A stretch of DNA of 64,000 nt from Nocardioides rubriscoriae (GTDB taxonomy: Bacteria; Actinomycetota; Actinomycetes; Propionibacteriales; Nocardioidaceae), in the NCBI RefSeq assembly GCF_008087085.1, contig NZ_VIYJ01000001.1:62001-126000 (forward strand). The letters are read 5' to 3'. Shown here piece by piece: positions 19,104 to 29,865 of the stretch; position 1 is the first letter of the stretch; the number at the start of each line of letters is the position of its first letter. Position numbers and translations under genes: made by a program. Under the pieces are notes generated by a model that had not been told where the DNA came from, made no database searches, and was given only the letters and a program-made list of their open reading frames with translations.

Positions 19104-19934
19104 TCAGCCCTCCGTTCCGGAAGTCGTCTCCGCGGGAGCCACCGTGTCGGCCTGTCCTGCGACAGCGCCCTCGGCGCCACCCTCGCGGTCCGCGCGGGTC
19201 GGGCGCGAGCCACGGCTCGGACGCTCGCCACCGCGCTGCGGGCGGTTGCTGCCGCCGCGGCCGGGGACACCGGCGCGCGCTGCGGCCTGGGCCTGACGCT
19301 CGGCACGGGTGCCGGCGACCTCGCCCTTGTAGATCCAGACCTTCACGCCGATGCGGCCGAAGGTGGTCTTGGCCTCGTAGAAGCCGTAGTCGATGTCGGC
19401 ACGCAGCGTGTGCAGCGGGACGCGACCCTCGCGGTAGAACTCGGTGCGCGACATCTCAGCGCCGTTGAGACGACCGGAGCACTGGATCCGGATGCCCTTC
19501 GCACCCGAGCGCATCGTGGTCTGCATCGCCTTGCGCATCGCGCGACGGAACTGCACACGACCGGCGAGCTGCTCAGCGACTCCCTGGGCGACCAGCTGCG
19601 CGTCCATCTCCGGGGCCTTGACCTCGAGGATGTTGAGCTGGACCTGCTTGCCGGTGAGCTTCTCGAGCTCGCCACGGATGCGGTCGGCCTCGGCGCCGCG
19701 GCGACCGATGACGATGCCGGGGCGGGCGGTGTGGATGTCGACACGGACGCGGTCACGCGTGCGCTCGATCTCGACCTTGGCGATGCCGGCGCGCTCCATG
19801 CCCTTGGACAGCAGCTTGCGGATGGCGACGTCCTCGCCCACGTAGGCCTTGTAGAGCTTGTCGGCGTACCAGCGCGACTTGTGGTCGGTGCTGATGCCCA
19901 GACGGAAGCCGTTGGGGTTGATCTTCTGGCCCAT
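19104..19934 (-). CDS. rpsC: 30S ribosomal protein S3
   Basis: This 276-residue protein forms the mRNA entry tunnel. It begins [20 protein letters not shown], has a KH type-2 domain with the [18 protein letters not shown] loop (residues ~60-110) and the S3 C-terminal domain. The last ~55 residues are a disordered Arg/Gly/Pro/Ala-rich tail ([20 protein letters not shown]) that makes it longer than the E. coli protein, as is common in actinobacteria. It overlaps the rplV stop by 1 nt. Confidence 0.97.
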   Translation of the reverse strand: MGQKINPNGFRLGISTDHKSRWYADKLYKAYVGEDVAIRKLLSKGMERAGIAKVEIERTRDRVRVDIHTARPGIVIGRRGAEADRIRGELEKLTGKQVQLNILEVKAPEMDAQLVAQGVAEQLAGRVQFRRAMRKAMQTTMRSGAKGIRIQCSGRLNGAEMSRTEFYREGRVPLHTLRADIDYGFYEAKTTFGRIGVKVWIYKGEVAGTRAERQAQAAARAGVPGRGGSNRPQRGGERPSRGSRPTRADREGGAEGAVAGQADTVAPAETTSGTEG

Positions 19935-20356
19935 CAGGCACCCTTTCCGTTCGTCTTGACCGCGGAGGCCGGCTGCACCACGAGGGTGATGTGGCTGGTC
20001 CGCTTGTTGATCCGGGTGGCGCGACCCTGGGCGCGGGGGCGCCAGCGCTTCATCGTCGGGCCCTCGTCGACCATGGCCACGGAGACGACCAGGTCGCCGG
20101 CGTCGAGGCCCTCGGTGGTCTCGGCGTTGGCGATGGCGCTCTCGAGGACCTTGTAGACGGTCTCGGACGCAGCCTGCGGCGCGAACCGCAGGATGGCCAG
20201 GGCCTCGTCGACGGGCAGTCCGCGGACCAGGTCGACGACACGACGGGCCTTCATCGGGGTGATCCGCTGGAAGCGGGCACTCGCGAAGGCACCCGGCTGG
20301 TCACCCAGCAGGGAGTCGCGGCGCGCGCTGATGCGGTGACGCTCGGTGGTAGACAT
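19934..20356 (-). CDS. rplV: 50S ribosomal protein L22
   Basis: This 140-residue protein lines the exit tunnel with L4. The core [18 protein letters not shown] starts near residue 29, and the beta-hairpin region [20 protein letters not shown] lies near the end. The ~25-residue N-terminal extension ([20 protein letters not shown]) is longer than in most species. A TGATG overlap couples it to rpsS. Confidence 0.96.
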   Translation of the reverse strand: MSTTERHRISARRDSLLGDQPGAFASARFQRITPMKARRVVDLVRGLPVDEALAILRFAPQAASETVYKVLESAIANAETTEGLDAGDLVVSVAMVDEGPTMKRWRPRAQGRATRINKRTSHITLVVQPASAVKTNGKGA

Positions 20357-20637
20357 CAGCGACGACGCCCCTTCCGGTCTTCCTTGACGTGCCCGCGGTA
20401 GGTGCGGGTCGGGGCGAACTCGCCCAGCTTGTGGCCGACCATCGAGTCGGTGACGAAGACCGGGACGTGCTTGCGTCCGTCGTGCACGGCGACCGTGTGC
20501 CCGATGAAGTCGGGCGTGATCATCGAACGGCGCGACCAGGTCTTGATGACGTTGTGGGTGCCCTTCTCGTTCTCGGCGTCCACCTTCTTCTGAAGGTGGT
20601 CATCGACGAAGGGACCCTTCTTGAGGCTGCGAGGCAT
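20356..20637 (-). CDS. rpsS: 30S ribosomal protein S19
   Basis: This 93-residue protein sits in the head of the small subunit. [15 protein letters not shown], the [21 protein letters not shown] region and the [14 protein letters not shown] signature are all present. It starts 15 nt after rplB and overlaps rplV by 1 nt. Confidence 0.97.
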   Translation of the reverse strand: MPRSLKKGPFVDDHLQKKVDAENEKGTHNVIKTWSRRSMITPDFIGHTVAVHDGRKHVPVFVTDSMVGHKLGEFAPTRTYRGHVKEDRKGRRR

Positions 20638-20652
20638 CTGTCTTCTTCCCTA

Positions 20653-21489
<837 letters not shown>

Positions 21490-21515
21490 GAGTCAGTAGT
21501 CCTCTCGGAACCCGG

Positions 21516-21821
21516 TCAGGAGACCGGACCCCCGAAGATGTCGATGCGGTGGCCCTCGGCGAGGCTGACGATCGCGCGCTTGGTGTCCTTGCGCTTGCCC
21601 AGACCGGACTTGGTGCGGCGCGTCTTGCCGACCCGGTTGAGCGTGTTGACCGAGGTGACCTTGACGTTGAAGATCTTCTCGACCGCGATCTTGATCTCGG
21701 TCTTGTTGGCCTCGGGGTGCACCAGGAAGGTGTACTTGTTGGCGTCGAGCAGGCCGTAGCTCTTCTCGGACACCACGGGTGCGATCAGGACGTCACGGTG
21801 GTCCTTGTGGATCGTGCTCAC
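21516..21821 (-). CDS. rplW: 50S ribosomal protein L23
   Basis: This 101-residue protein at the exit tunnel docks trigger factor and SRP. The pattern [20 protein letters not shown] ... [18 protein letters not shown] ... VNTLNR is typical. The GTG start at 21821 overlaps the rplD stop by 4 nt and has GGAGG 7 nt upstream. Confidence 0.97.
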   Translation of the reverse strand: MSTIHKDHRDVLIAPVVSEKSYGLLDANKYTFLVHPEANKTEIKIAVEKIFNVKVTSVNTLNRVGKTRRTKSGLGKRKDTKRAIVSLAEGHRIDIFGGPVS

Positions 21822-22471
21822 TTGTCGCCCTCCTCGGTCTTGTCGAGGCCGACAGCCGGACCGGCGGAGGCCTTGGTGGCGTGGGCGACGAACGCGTCGT
21901 AGGCGCCCTGCGTGAACACGATGTCGTCGGAGTCGAGGACGTCGTAGGTGTTGAGCTGGTCGACGGCCACGATGTGGACCTCGTGCGCGTTGCGCAGCGA
22001 GAGCCAGGTGACGGTGTCGGTGCGCTCGAGGACCACGAGGAACTTCGTGCGCGACGAGAGCTCGGCCAGCGCCTTGAGCGCCGCCTTCGTCGACGGCTTG
22101 TCACCGCTGACGATCGACTCCACGACGTGGATGCGCTCGTTGCGGGCCCGGTCGGACAGGGCACCGCGCAGGGCGGCGGCCTTCATCTTCTTGGGGGTCC
22201 GCTGGTCGTAGCTGCGCGGCTGCGGGCCGTGGACGACGCCACCGCCGGCGAACTGCGGCGCACGCGTCGAGCCCTGGCGGGCGCGGCCGGTGCCCTTCTG
22301 CTTGTAGGGCTTGCGTCCACCACCGCGCACCTCGGCGCGCGTCTTGGTGGCGTGGGTGCCCTGGCGGGCGGCGGCGCGCTGGGCGACGACGACCTGGTGG
22401 ATCAGGGGCACGTTGACCTTGGCGTCGAAGATCTCGGCGGGGAGGTCGACCTTGACAGTCTTGACAGCCAT
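21818..22471 (-). CDS. rplD: 50S ribosomal protein L4
   Basis: This 217-residue protein has a globular domain and the tunnel loop [20 protein letters not shown] (near residues 52-72). In E. coli L4 binds the S10 leader and represses its operon; no such leader structure was recognised here. It lies 2 nt after rplC and overlaps rplW. Confidence 0.97.
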   Translation of the reverse strand: MAVKTVKVDLPAEIFDAKVNVPLIHQVVVAQRAAARQGTHATKTRAEVRGGGRKPYKQKGTGRARQGSTRAPQFAGGGVVHGPQPRSYDQRTPKKMKAAALRGALSDRARNERIHVVESIVSGDKPSTKAALKALAELSSRTKFLVVLERTDTVTWLSLRNAHEVHIVAVDQLNTYDVLDSDDIVFTQGAYDAFVAHATKASAGPAVGLDKTEEGDK

Positions 22472-22473
22472 GT

Positions 22474-23130
22474 TCAGACCTCCTGCTTCTTGGCGGCCGA
22501 GCGGAGCATGACCAGACCGCCCTTGGGGCCGGGGACGGCGCCCTTGACGAGCACCAGGCCCTTCTCGACGTCGACCGCGTGGACGGTGATGTTCTGCGTG
22601 GTGACCACGTCGCTACCCATGCGGCCGGCCATGCGGGTGCCGCGGAAGACGCGACCCGGGGTGGCGCAGGCGCCGATGGAGCCGGGCTTGCGGTGGTTGC
22701 GGTGAGCACCGTGCGAGGCGCCCACACCGTGGAAGCCGTGGCGCTTCATGACACCGGCGAAGCCCTTGCCCTTGCTGGTGCCGGTGACGTCGATGACGTC
22801 GCCCGCGGCGAAGGTGTCGACCGGGAGCTCCTGGCCCACGGTGTAGGTGGAGGCGTCGGCGGTGCGGATCTCGACGACGTGGCGGCGCGGCGTGGTGCCG
22901 GCCTTGTCGAAGTGACCGGCCTGCGGCTTGGTGATCTTGCGACCCTCGATCTCGCCGTAGCCGACCTGGATGGCGTTGTAGCCGTCGGGCTGGGGCAGGC
23001 GGACCTGGGTGATGACGTTGGTGCTCACCGCGAGGACGGTGACCGGGACGACCTTGTTGTTGTCGTCCCACAGCTGGGTCATGCCGAGCTTGGTGCCCAG
23101 CAGTCCCTTGACGTTGCGTTCGGTAGTCAT
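22474..23130 (-). CDS. rplC: 50S ribosomal protein L3
   Basis: This 218-residue protein has its central loop near the peptidyl-transferase centre. It begins with the short actinobacterial form [20 protein letters not shown] and carries the signature [20 protein letters not shown]. The long loop [19 protein letters not shown] is intact. It starts 14 nt after rpsJ. Confidence 0.97.
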   Translation of the reverse strand: MTTERNVKGLLGTKLGMTQLWDDNNKVVPVTVLAVSTNVITQVRLPQPDGYNAIQVGYGEIEGRKITKPQAGHFDKAGTTPRRHVVEIRTADASTYTVGQELPVDTFAAGDVIDVTGTSKGKGFAGVMKRHGFHGVGASHGAHRNHRKPGSIGACATPGRVFRGTRMAGRMGSDVVTTQNITVHAVDVEKGLVLVKGAVPGPKGGLVMLRSAAKKQEV

Positions 23131-23144
23131 GGCTCTCCTGGACC

Positions 23145-23453
23145 TCAGAGCTTGATCTCGATGTCGACGCCCGCAGGCAGGTCGAGGCGCATCAGCGAGT
23201 CGACGGTCTTGGGCGTCGGGTCGATGATGTCGATGAGGCGCTTGTGGGTGCGCATCTCGAAGTGCTCGCGGGAGTCCTTGTACTTGTGGGGCGAGCGGAT
23301 GACGCAGTACACGTTCTTCTCGGTCGGCAACGGCACGGGGCCGGCGACCTTCGCACCCGTTCGGGTGACGGTGTCCACGATCTTGCGCGCCGAGGTGTCG
23401 ATCACCTCGTGGTCATAGGCCTTGAGCCTGATGCGGATCTTCTGTCCCGCCAT
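23145..23453 (-). CDS. rpsJ: 30S ribosomal protein S10 (NusE)
   Basis: This 102-residue protein has a ribosomal role and, as NusE, joins NusB in transcription antitermination. [19 protein letters not shown] and [18 protein letters not shown] are canonical. The ATG at 23453 gives the family's usual N-terminus; longer in-frame extensions are out of character. It is first in the S10-spc run. Confidence 0.97.
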   Translation of the reverse strand: MAGQKIRIRLKAYDHEVIDTSARKIVDTVTRTGAKVAGPVPLPTEKNVYCVIRSPHKYKDSREHFEMRTHKRLIDIIDPTPKTVDSLMRLDLPAGVDIEIKL

Positions 23454-23914
23454 AGGTAGCTCGTCCTTACTCGCTCGTCCTGCGTCATGGGTCTGGGCTC
23501 CGCTTCCCCACCCCCGCGGTCGGGCGTGTCGCCATATCTGGGACATGACGGGCCGCGCGCGACTGCCTCGAGGCTGTGGATCTCGCGATCCGCGGCCAGC
23601 GGTGGTGTGCTGATCGGGTCTCCTGGTGCGGTGCGGCCGGTGCCAACCACCACGTCACGGCGCAACCCGTGAGGGTCGTGCTGGGAGACGCGATTCAGAA
23701 GTCAAGACCTGCCGCACCCCGGCAACCCGCCGGAGCAACCTGGATATCTTGGCAGAGATCGGCGTGGTGTCCAACTCGACGGCGATCGGCTGCTGCGGGG
23801 CGGGCAGGGACCCAGTCGCGGACGCCCGGCACTGGCCCGGGCAGGGCTCCCGCCGTAGTGTCAGCCCATGCTGAACGAGAACACGTTCTACCTTCCGAGG
23901 GGCGCGGAGCACCG
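23454..23914 (-). promoter_or_regulatory. Leader/promoter region of the S10 operon, 461 bp without a gene
   Basis: The space between divergent rpsJ and the AhpD-like gene must hold the S10 promoter. TTGACT is present at 23700-23705 on the minus strand, but no TAnnnT follows at 16-18 nt; TATCCA (23741-23746) and TATGGC (23531-23536) are other weak -10 candidates. On the plus strand TACCTT (23889-23894) could serve the AhpD-like gene. No L4-type leader structure was recognised. Confidence 0.35.
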
Positions 23915-24406
23915 ATGAGGATCGACGTGCCCGAGGGCACCGACCCGCTGACGCACGTCTGGGGTCGAATGGTGCCCGGCATCGGTCCGGCCGCGGCCGG
24001 CTTCGCCCAGAGCGTCTACGAGCACGGCACCCTCGGGCTGCGCGAGTTCGAGGCCGCGCGGCTGCGGATCGCGCAGCTCAACGGCTGCCTGTTCTGCCAG
24101 GACTGGCGTACCGAGCGGGACGGCGTCACGGTCGAGGACGCCTTCGCCGACGCGGTCACCGACTGGCACACCACCGAGGCCTTCGACGAGCGCACCCGGC
24201 TGGCCGCGGAGTACGCCGAGCGCTTCGCCCTCGACCACCACGGGCTCGACGACGAGTTCTGGACGCGGTTCAAGACGGTCTACACCGATCGCGAGGTCGT
24301 GGAGCTCACGATGTGCCTGGGGTCGTGGATCGCCTTCGGCCGGCTCAACCGGGTGCTCGGGCTCGACGAGGCGTGCGTGCTGCCGGGTCACCTCTCCTCG
24401 CGCTGA
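23915..24406 (+). CDS. Carboxymuconolactone decarboxylase/AhpD-like protein
   Basis: This 163-residue all-helical protein resembles the CMD/AhpD family, whose members use a Cys-x-x-Cys pair in peroxide reduction. The segment LRIAQLNGCLFCQDWRTE near residue 60 has CLFC, but the His that follows in AhpD (CxxCxxxH) is absent. A second half-motif (ELTMCLGSWIAFGRLNRVLG) marks the C-terminal helices. The ATG at 23915 has GGAG 5 nt upstream. It is monocistronic, divergent from rpsJ. The exact reaction cannot be told from sequence. Confidence 0.82.
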   Translation: MRIDVPEGTDPLTHVWGRMVPGIGPAAAGFAQSVYEHGTLGLREFEAARLRIAQLNGCLFCQDWRTERDGVTVEDAFADAVTDWHTTEAFDERTRLAAEYAERFALDHHGLDDEFWTRFKTVYTDREVVELTMCLGSWIAFGRLNRVLGLDEACVLPGHLSSR

Positions 24407-24410
24407 CCCG

Positions 24411-24460
24411 GCTCGGACCGGCTCGGACCGGCTCGGACCGGCTCGGACCGGCTCGGACCG
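24411..24460. repeat. 10-bp tandem repeat, five perfect copies
   Basis: gctcggaccg is repeated five times, directly after the stop of the AhpD-like gene. It is outside coding sequence and probably variable by slippage. Confidence 0.95.
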
Positions 24461-24463
24461 GAA

Positions 24464-24486
24464 AGGTCGTCACGACCTGACAAGAT
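24464..24486 (+). promoter_or_regulatory. Perfect 15-bp palindrome abutting a -10 candidate
   Basis: AGGTCGT-C-ACGACCT (24464-24478) is followed 2 nt later by CAAGAT (24481-24486), a possible -10 for the envelope cluster that starts at 24,517. The position suggests an operator in the promoter spacer. The binding protein is unknown. Confidence 0.4.
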
Positions 24487-24516
24487 GACCTCCCCGCCCA
24501 CCAGCGATGAGGAGCC

Positions 24517-25614
24517 ATGTCGGACTTCCCGCCTCCCGGCCCGCCCCCGCCGCCGGGTGCGCCCGTGCCCGACGAGCCCGTCGCCCCGCGGTGGGGACCC
24601 CCGTCGTACCCGCCGCAGCCACTGCCGCCGCCACCGGCCCCCGGGTGGGTCCCTGCGCGCGGGATGCTCGGGGCGGCCCACAAGCCGGGCGCGATGCCGC
24701 TGCGCCCGCTCTCGCTCGGTGACATCTACGACGCGGCGTTCCGGATCATCCGCTTCAACCCCAGGGCGACCGTGGGGGCCTCGGTCCTGGTGGCGGCGGT
24801 CGCGATGGCGATCCCGGTGCTCGTGGTCGGGGTGCTGACCTGGACGGTCGGGCTGACCTACGACCCGACGGCCACCGACCCGGGCGAGGACCAGGTGATC
24901 GGCTTCGTGACCGCGTACGGCTCCTACGCCCTCGGTGCCCTGCTGCAGGGCCTCGGCCTCATCCTGGTCACCGGCATGGTCGTCCACGTGACGGCGGCGG
25001 CCGCGGTCGGCAGGCGGCTGACCCTGGGCGAGGCCTGGGCCGCGACCCACGGCCGCCGGTGGCGCCTGGTCGGACTCGCGGTCCTGCTCGGACTCGCGAC
25101 CATGCTGATCCTGGTCGGCTACGCGCTCTACGTCACGCTCGTCGTGGTGCTGGCCCCGACGCTCGCGGCCGTGCTGCTCATCGTCTTCTCCGTCCCGGTG
25201 CTGGCCGCCGTCATGGGGTGGTTCTGGATCCGCGTCTACTACCTGCCCGTGCCCGCCCTGATGCTCGAGGGCCTGGGGGTCGTCGCCAGCATCGGTCGCG
25301 GCTACCGGTTGACCCGGGGTGGCTTCTGGCGGATCTTCGGCATCGCGCTGCTCACCTTCGTCATCGGCGCGTTCGCCGGGCAGCTGCTCGGCGTGCCCTT
25401 CTCGCTCGGCGGCAGCATCGGGGCGCTGGCCGTGCCGAGCGACCTGGCGCTCTTCGTCACCATCCTCGGCAGCGCGCTGGCGCAGGTCGCCTCGACGGCG
25501 TTCGTCGCGCCGTTCACCTCGACGGTGACGAGCCTGCAGTACCTCGACCAGCGGATGCGCACCGAGGGCTACGACGTCGAGCTGATGCGGCAGGCCGGGG
25601 TGCTCGACCGATGA
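24517..25614 (+). CDS. Multi-pass membrane protein, GPDPase membrane-domain type
   Basis: This protein has 365 residues. The first ~55 are Pro-rich and disordered; then a conserved RPLSLGDIYDAAFRIIRFNP segment precedes six or so transmembrane helices. This resembles the membrane domain found attached to some glycerophosphoryl diester phosphodiesterases, but no catalytic domain is present. It has a good ribosome site (GGAG, 4 nt before ATG). It is first in a cluster with DUF4129, DUF4350, MoxR and DUF58, an order I recall from Rv3689 onward in M. tuberculosis. The function is unknown. Confidence 0.8.
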   Translation: MSDFPPPGPPPPPGAPVPDEPVAPRWGPPSYPPQPLPPPPAPGWVPARGMLGAAHKPGAMPLRPLSLGDIYDAAFRIIRFNPRATVGASVLVAAVAMAIPVLVVGVLTWTVGLTYDPTATDPGEDQVIGFVTAYGSYALGALLQGLGLILVTGMVVHVTAAAAVGRRLTLGEAWAATHGRRWRLVGLAVLLGLATMLILVGYALYVTLVVVLAPTLAAVLLIVFSVPVLAAVMGWFWIRVYYLPVPALMLEGLGVVASIGRGYRLTRGGFWRIFGIALLTFVIGAFAGQLLGVPFSLGGSIGALAVPSDLALFVTILGSALAQVASTAFVAPFTSTVTSLQYLDQRMRTEGYDVELMRQAGVLDR

Positions 25615-25632
25615 CGAGACGATGAGGGTCGC

Positions 25633-26238
25633 GTGAGGCTGGAGCCCCCGCTCGACCCGTCGGGCGACGAGGCCCGCGGGCTGCTGCGCCGCGAGCTCGC
25701 CAATCCCGACTACGTCTCCGACGACCTGCTGCAACGGGTCCTCGACTGGATCGGGCGCCAGGTCGACGGCTCGGTCGAGGGCGCCCGCGACCTCCCCACG
25801 CTGACGTGGTTCGCGCTCACCGTGGTCGTGGTGGCCCTCGTCGGTGGCCTGGGGTTCCTCGCCTCGCGCGCCCGGCGTACGGCGCGGCGGCCCGGCGGCC
25901 GCGACGGCGACGTGCTGGGCGACGAGGTCGTCGGCGCCGCCCGGCTGCGGGCGCGCGCCGAGCTCGCCCTCGCCGAGGGACGCCACGCCGACGCGGTCGT
26001 CGACGGGTTCCGGGCCCTGGCCCGACGCCAGGTCGAGCGCGGCCGGCTCGAGGACTCCCCCGGCGTGACCGCCCACGAGGTCGCGGCCGTGCTGGCGCGC
26101 GAGTACCCCCAGCTCCGTGGTCGCACCGTTGCGGGCGCCGACCTCTTCGACGCCGTGATGTACGGCGAGCGCCCGGCCTCGCGCGAGCAGGCCGTCGCGG
26201 TGCTCGACCTCGACGTCGAGCTGGCGGCGACCCGGTGA
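25633..26238 (+). CDS. DUF4129 membrane protein
   Basis: This protein has 201 residues: an N-terminal ~55-residue segment, one transmembrane helix (TWFALTVVVVALVGGLGFLA, about residues 57-76) and a cytoplasmic C-terminal domain (ARAELALAEGRHADAVVDGF ... GVTAHEVAAVLAREYP ... ADLFDAVMYG) typical of DUF4129. The GTG start at 25633 has GAGGG upstream. The stop overlaps the next GTG (GTGA). It is often found next to transglutaminase or MoxR/DUF58 genes; the biochemical role is not known. Confidence 0.82.
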   Translation: MRLEPPLDPSGDEARGLLRRELANPDYVSDDLLQRVLDWIGRQVDGSVEGARDLPTLTWFALTVVVVALVGGLGFLASRARRTARRPGGRDGDVLGDEVVGAARLRARAELALAEGRHADAVVDGFRALARRQVERGRLEDSPGVTAHEVAAVLAREYPQLRGRTVAGADLFDAVMYGERPASREQAVAVLDLDVELAATR

Positions 26239-27364
26239 CCGACGTCGCCGACCGGACGCGTCGGGCCACTCCGCTCGGCCTGCTGCGGCGCCACCGCACC
26301 GCGCTGGTCGTCACCGCGTTCCTGGTGCTCGCGGTGGTGGTCGCGCTGCTGACCGGTGGCGGCCAGACCGGCCGCGACGCGACGTACGACCCCGACAACG
26401 CGGGCACTGACGGCGCCCGCGCCGTGGCCCGGGTGCTGTCCGACCAGGGCGTCGAGCTCGACGTCGTCCGGTCGGCCGGCGCCCTGGCCGACGCCGGCGC
26501 AGGCACCGGCACGACGGTGGTCGTCACCTCGGCCGAGCAGCTCGGCGCGAGCACGGTCGAGCGGCTGCGGCGCGACACCGCCGGCGCGACCGTCGTGGTC
26601 GTCGACCCCGGCCCGGCGCTGCTCGACCTGCTCGGCCTACCCGGCTCGGCCGGTGACGCCGACACCGAGCAGCCGGTCGCCGCGTCGTGCGACGACCCGC
26701 GCTACGCCGGCCTCGACATCGAGGTCGACGGCGCCACCCGGATGCCCGGCGACGGCTGCTTCGACGACACCCTCGTGACGGTCGACGACCTCACCCTGCT
26801 CGGGGCGCCCCAGCTGCTGACCAACGACCAGGTGCTGCGCGCCGACAACGCGGCGGTGGCGCTGCGCCTGCTCGGCCAGCAGGCCCGCGTGGTCTGGTAC
26901 GTCGCGTCGTACGACGACCTCGTCGGCGACGACGGCGTCGACTTCTGGTCGCTGGTGCCCGACTGGGTGCGCCCGGGGTTCGGGCTGCTGGTGCTGGTGG
27001 TCCTCGCGCTGGTGCTCTGGCGCGGACGCCGGCTCGGGCCGCTCGCCACGGAGCCGCTGCCCGTCGTGGTGAGGGCGATCGAGACCACGCGTAGCCTCGG
27101 CCGGCTCTACCGGCGCTCGGGCGACCGCGGCCACGCCGCCGCGACCCTGCGCGCCGCCACCCGGGCGCGGGTGCGCACGCGGATGCGGCTCGGCCCCGCC
27201 ACCGACGAGCAGACCCTGGTGCGCGACGTGGCCCGCCACGTCGGGCGGCCCGAGGCCGAGGTCGCCGACCTCCTCGCCGCCACCGCGCGCCCGCCCGCCA
27301 CCGACCGTGACCTGATCAGCCTGGCCGCTGCCCTGGCCGCACTCGAGGAAGAGGTACGCCGCTC

Positions 27365-27368
<4 letters not shown>
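26235..27368 (+). CDS. DUF4350 membrane protein
   Basis: This protein has 377 residues. Membrane helices near 24-42 and 247-264 flank an extracytoplasmic domain with the DUF4350 pattern (YDPDNAGTDGARAVARVLSD...GVELDVV; TVVVTSAEQL). The C-terminal cytoplasmic part has RSLGRLYRRSGDRGHAA. Family members look like inactive GATase/ThuA-type folds, which is general knowledge. Both ends overlap neighbours (GTGA at the start, ATGA at the stop), so it is translated as a unit with DUF4129 and MoxR. Confidence 0.85.
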
Positions 27369-28372
<1,004 letters not shown>

Positions 28373-28382
28373 TGGCGGGCTG

Positions 28383-29675
28383 ATGGCGCTCACCGGTCGC
28401 ACTCCCCTGCTGGTGCTGCTGGGGCTGGTCGCCGTGCTCGTGCGACCGGCCGGCAGCTCGGTGTGGCTGTGGCTGCTGCTCGTGCTGCTGCTCTGCGGTC
28501 TCGACCTGCTCCTGGCGCCCCGGCCGTCGTCGCTCAGCGTGGTCCGCCGCCCGACCGGGTCGGTGCGCACGGGGCACCCGGCCGAGTCCCTGGTCGTCGT
28601 CACCAACGACTCGACGCGGACGGTGCGTGGCGTCGTACGCGACGCGTGGCAGCCGACCGCCGGCGCCACCAGCAACCGGCACCCGATCCGCCTCGCGCCC
28701 GGCGACCGAGCGGGCCTCACGACGCCGCTGCTCCCCCGGCGCCGCGGCGACCTGCGCGCGCTCGGTGTCACCGTGCGCCTGCCGGGTCCGCTGGGTCTCG
28801 TGGCGCGCCAGCAGACGATCGACGTGCCGGGCACGGTCCGGTCGCTGCCGCCCTTCGAGTCGCGCAAGCACCTGCCCTCACGGCTGGCGCGCCTGCGCGA
28901 CCTCGACGGTCGTTCGGCGGTGCGGGTGCGCGGGCAGGGCACGGAGTTCGACTCGCTGCGCGAGTACGTCCGGGGCGACGACGTCCGCTCGATCGACTGG
29001 CGCGCCTCGGCCCGCACCACCAACGTCGTGGTGCGCACCTGGCAGCCCGAGCGCGACCGGCGGGTCGTGCTGGTCCTCGACACCTCCCGTACGTCGGCCG
29101 GCCGGGTCGACGACGTCCCGCGGCTCGACTCCGCGATGGACGCCGCGCTGCTGCTCGCCGCGCTCGCCGCCCGCGCCGGCGACCGGATCGACTTCGTGGC
29201 CGGCGACCGGCGGGTCCGCTCCCGCCTGCGCTCGGCCGGGCGCCGCGACGTCGCCGCGACCCTGCAGGACGCGATGGCCGACCTCCGACCGGTGATCGCC
29301 GAGGCCGACTGGGACGCCCTGGCCGGCGCGGTGCAGGGCTTCGGTCGCCAGCGGGCCCTGGTCGTGCTGCTCACCCCGCTCGAGCCGAGCGCGATCGAGG
29401 AGGGCCTGCTCAGCGTGCTGCCCACCCTGACCCGCCACCACCGCGTGGTGCTGGCCTCGGTGCGCGACCCCGAGCTCGACCGCCTCGCCGCGCTCCGCGA
29501 GACCATCGACGACGTCTACGACGCCGCGGCCGCCGAGCAGGCCGTCGCCCGCCGACGGCGTACCAGCGAGCTGCTGACGAGGCTGGGCGTCGACGTGGTC
29601 GACGCCGACGCCCAGCGGCTGCCACCGGCGCTGGCCGACCACTACCTGTCGCTCAAGGCGCAGGGGCTGCTCTGA
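28383..29675 (+). CDS. DUF58 family protein (copy 2)
   Basis: This protein has 430 residues. Two hydrophobic helices in the first ~45 residues anchor it, and the DUF58 signature LREYVRGDDVRSIDWRASAR lies near residue 203. The following VVLVLDTSRTSAG is a MIDAS-like DxSxS start of a vWA fold. It is complete, unlike copy 1 at the window edge, and forms a pair with the MoxR just upstream. It ends the rightward operon before a convergent SpoIIM gene. Confidence 0.92.
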   Translation: MALTGRTPLLVLLGLVAVLVRPAGSSVWLWLLLVLLLCGLDLLLAPRPSSLSVVRRPTGSVRTGHPAESLVVVTNDSTRTVRGVVRDAWQPTAGATSNRHPIRLAPGDRAGLTTPLLPRRRGDLRALGVTVRLPGPLGLVARQQTIDVPGTVRSLPPFESRKHLPSRLARLRDLDGRSAVRVRGQGTEFDSLREYVRGDDVRSIDWRASARTTNVVVRTWQPERDRRVVLVLDTSRTSAGRVDDVPRLDSAMDAALLLAALAARAGDRIDFVAGDRRVRSRLRSAGRRDVAATLQDAMADLRPVIAEADWDALAGAVQGFGRQRALVVLLTPLEPSAIEEGLLSVLPTLTRHHRVVLASVRDPELDRLAALRETIDDVYDAAAAEQAVARRRRTSELLTRLGVDVVDADAQRLPPALADHYLSLKAQGLL

Positions 29676-29714
29676 CGCGTCGCACGACCAGCGACCCGGC
29701 AGCGTCGGGCACCA

Positions 29715-29859
29715 CGGTGGTCGAGGTGCGAGGGCCGCCAGGCCCGAGCCTCGAGACCCCGCACTGTCGTTGCCTGGTGACCGCGTGGGTCGGCGGGGTT
29801 GCTCATCGCCCACCGGGTCTCGAGGCTCCTCGCGGGCGCTCGTCGCACCTCGACCACCG
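29715..29859. repeat. Pair of 45-bp elements in inverted orientation
   Basis: Arms at 29715-29759 and 29815-29859 match as reverse complements over their outer 17 bases and inner 14 bases, while the central 14 bases differ; 55 bp separate the arms. They fill the space between the convergent DUF58 and SpoIIM genes. The form suggests an extragenic palindromic (REP/BIME-like) element or a bidirectional terminator. Confidence 0.85.
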
Positions 29860-29865
29860 TTGGGG

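Noticed and set aside
23700..23705. TTGACT as the S10 operon promoter
   Set aside because: No -10 element at 16-18 nt spacing; kept only as a note in the leader entry.
23915..24406. Functional AhpD alkylhydroperoxidase
   Set aside because: The Cys pair is present but the proton-relay His is not, so only the broader family is called.
24411..24460. CRISPR-like repeat
   Set aside because: It is a 10-bp head-to-tail repeat with no spacers.
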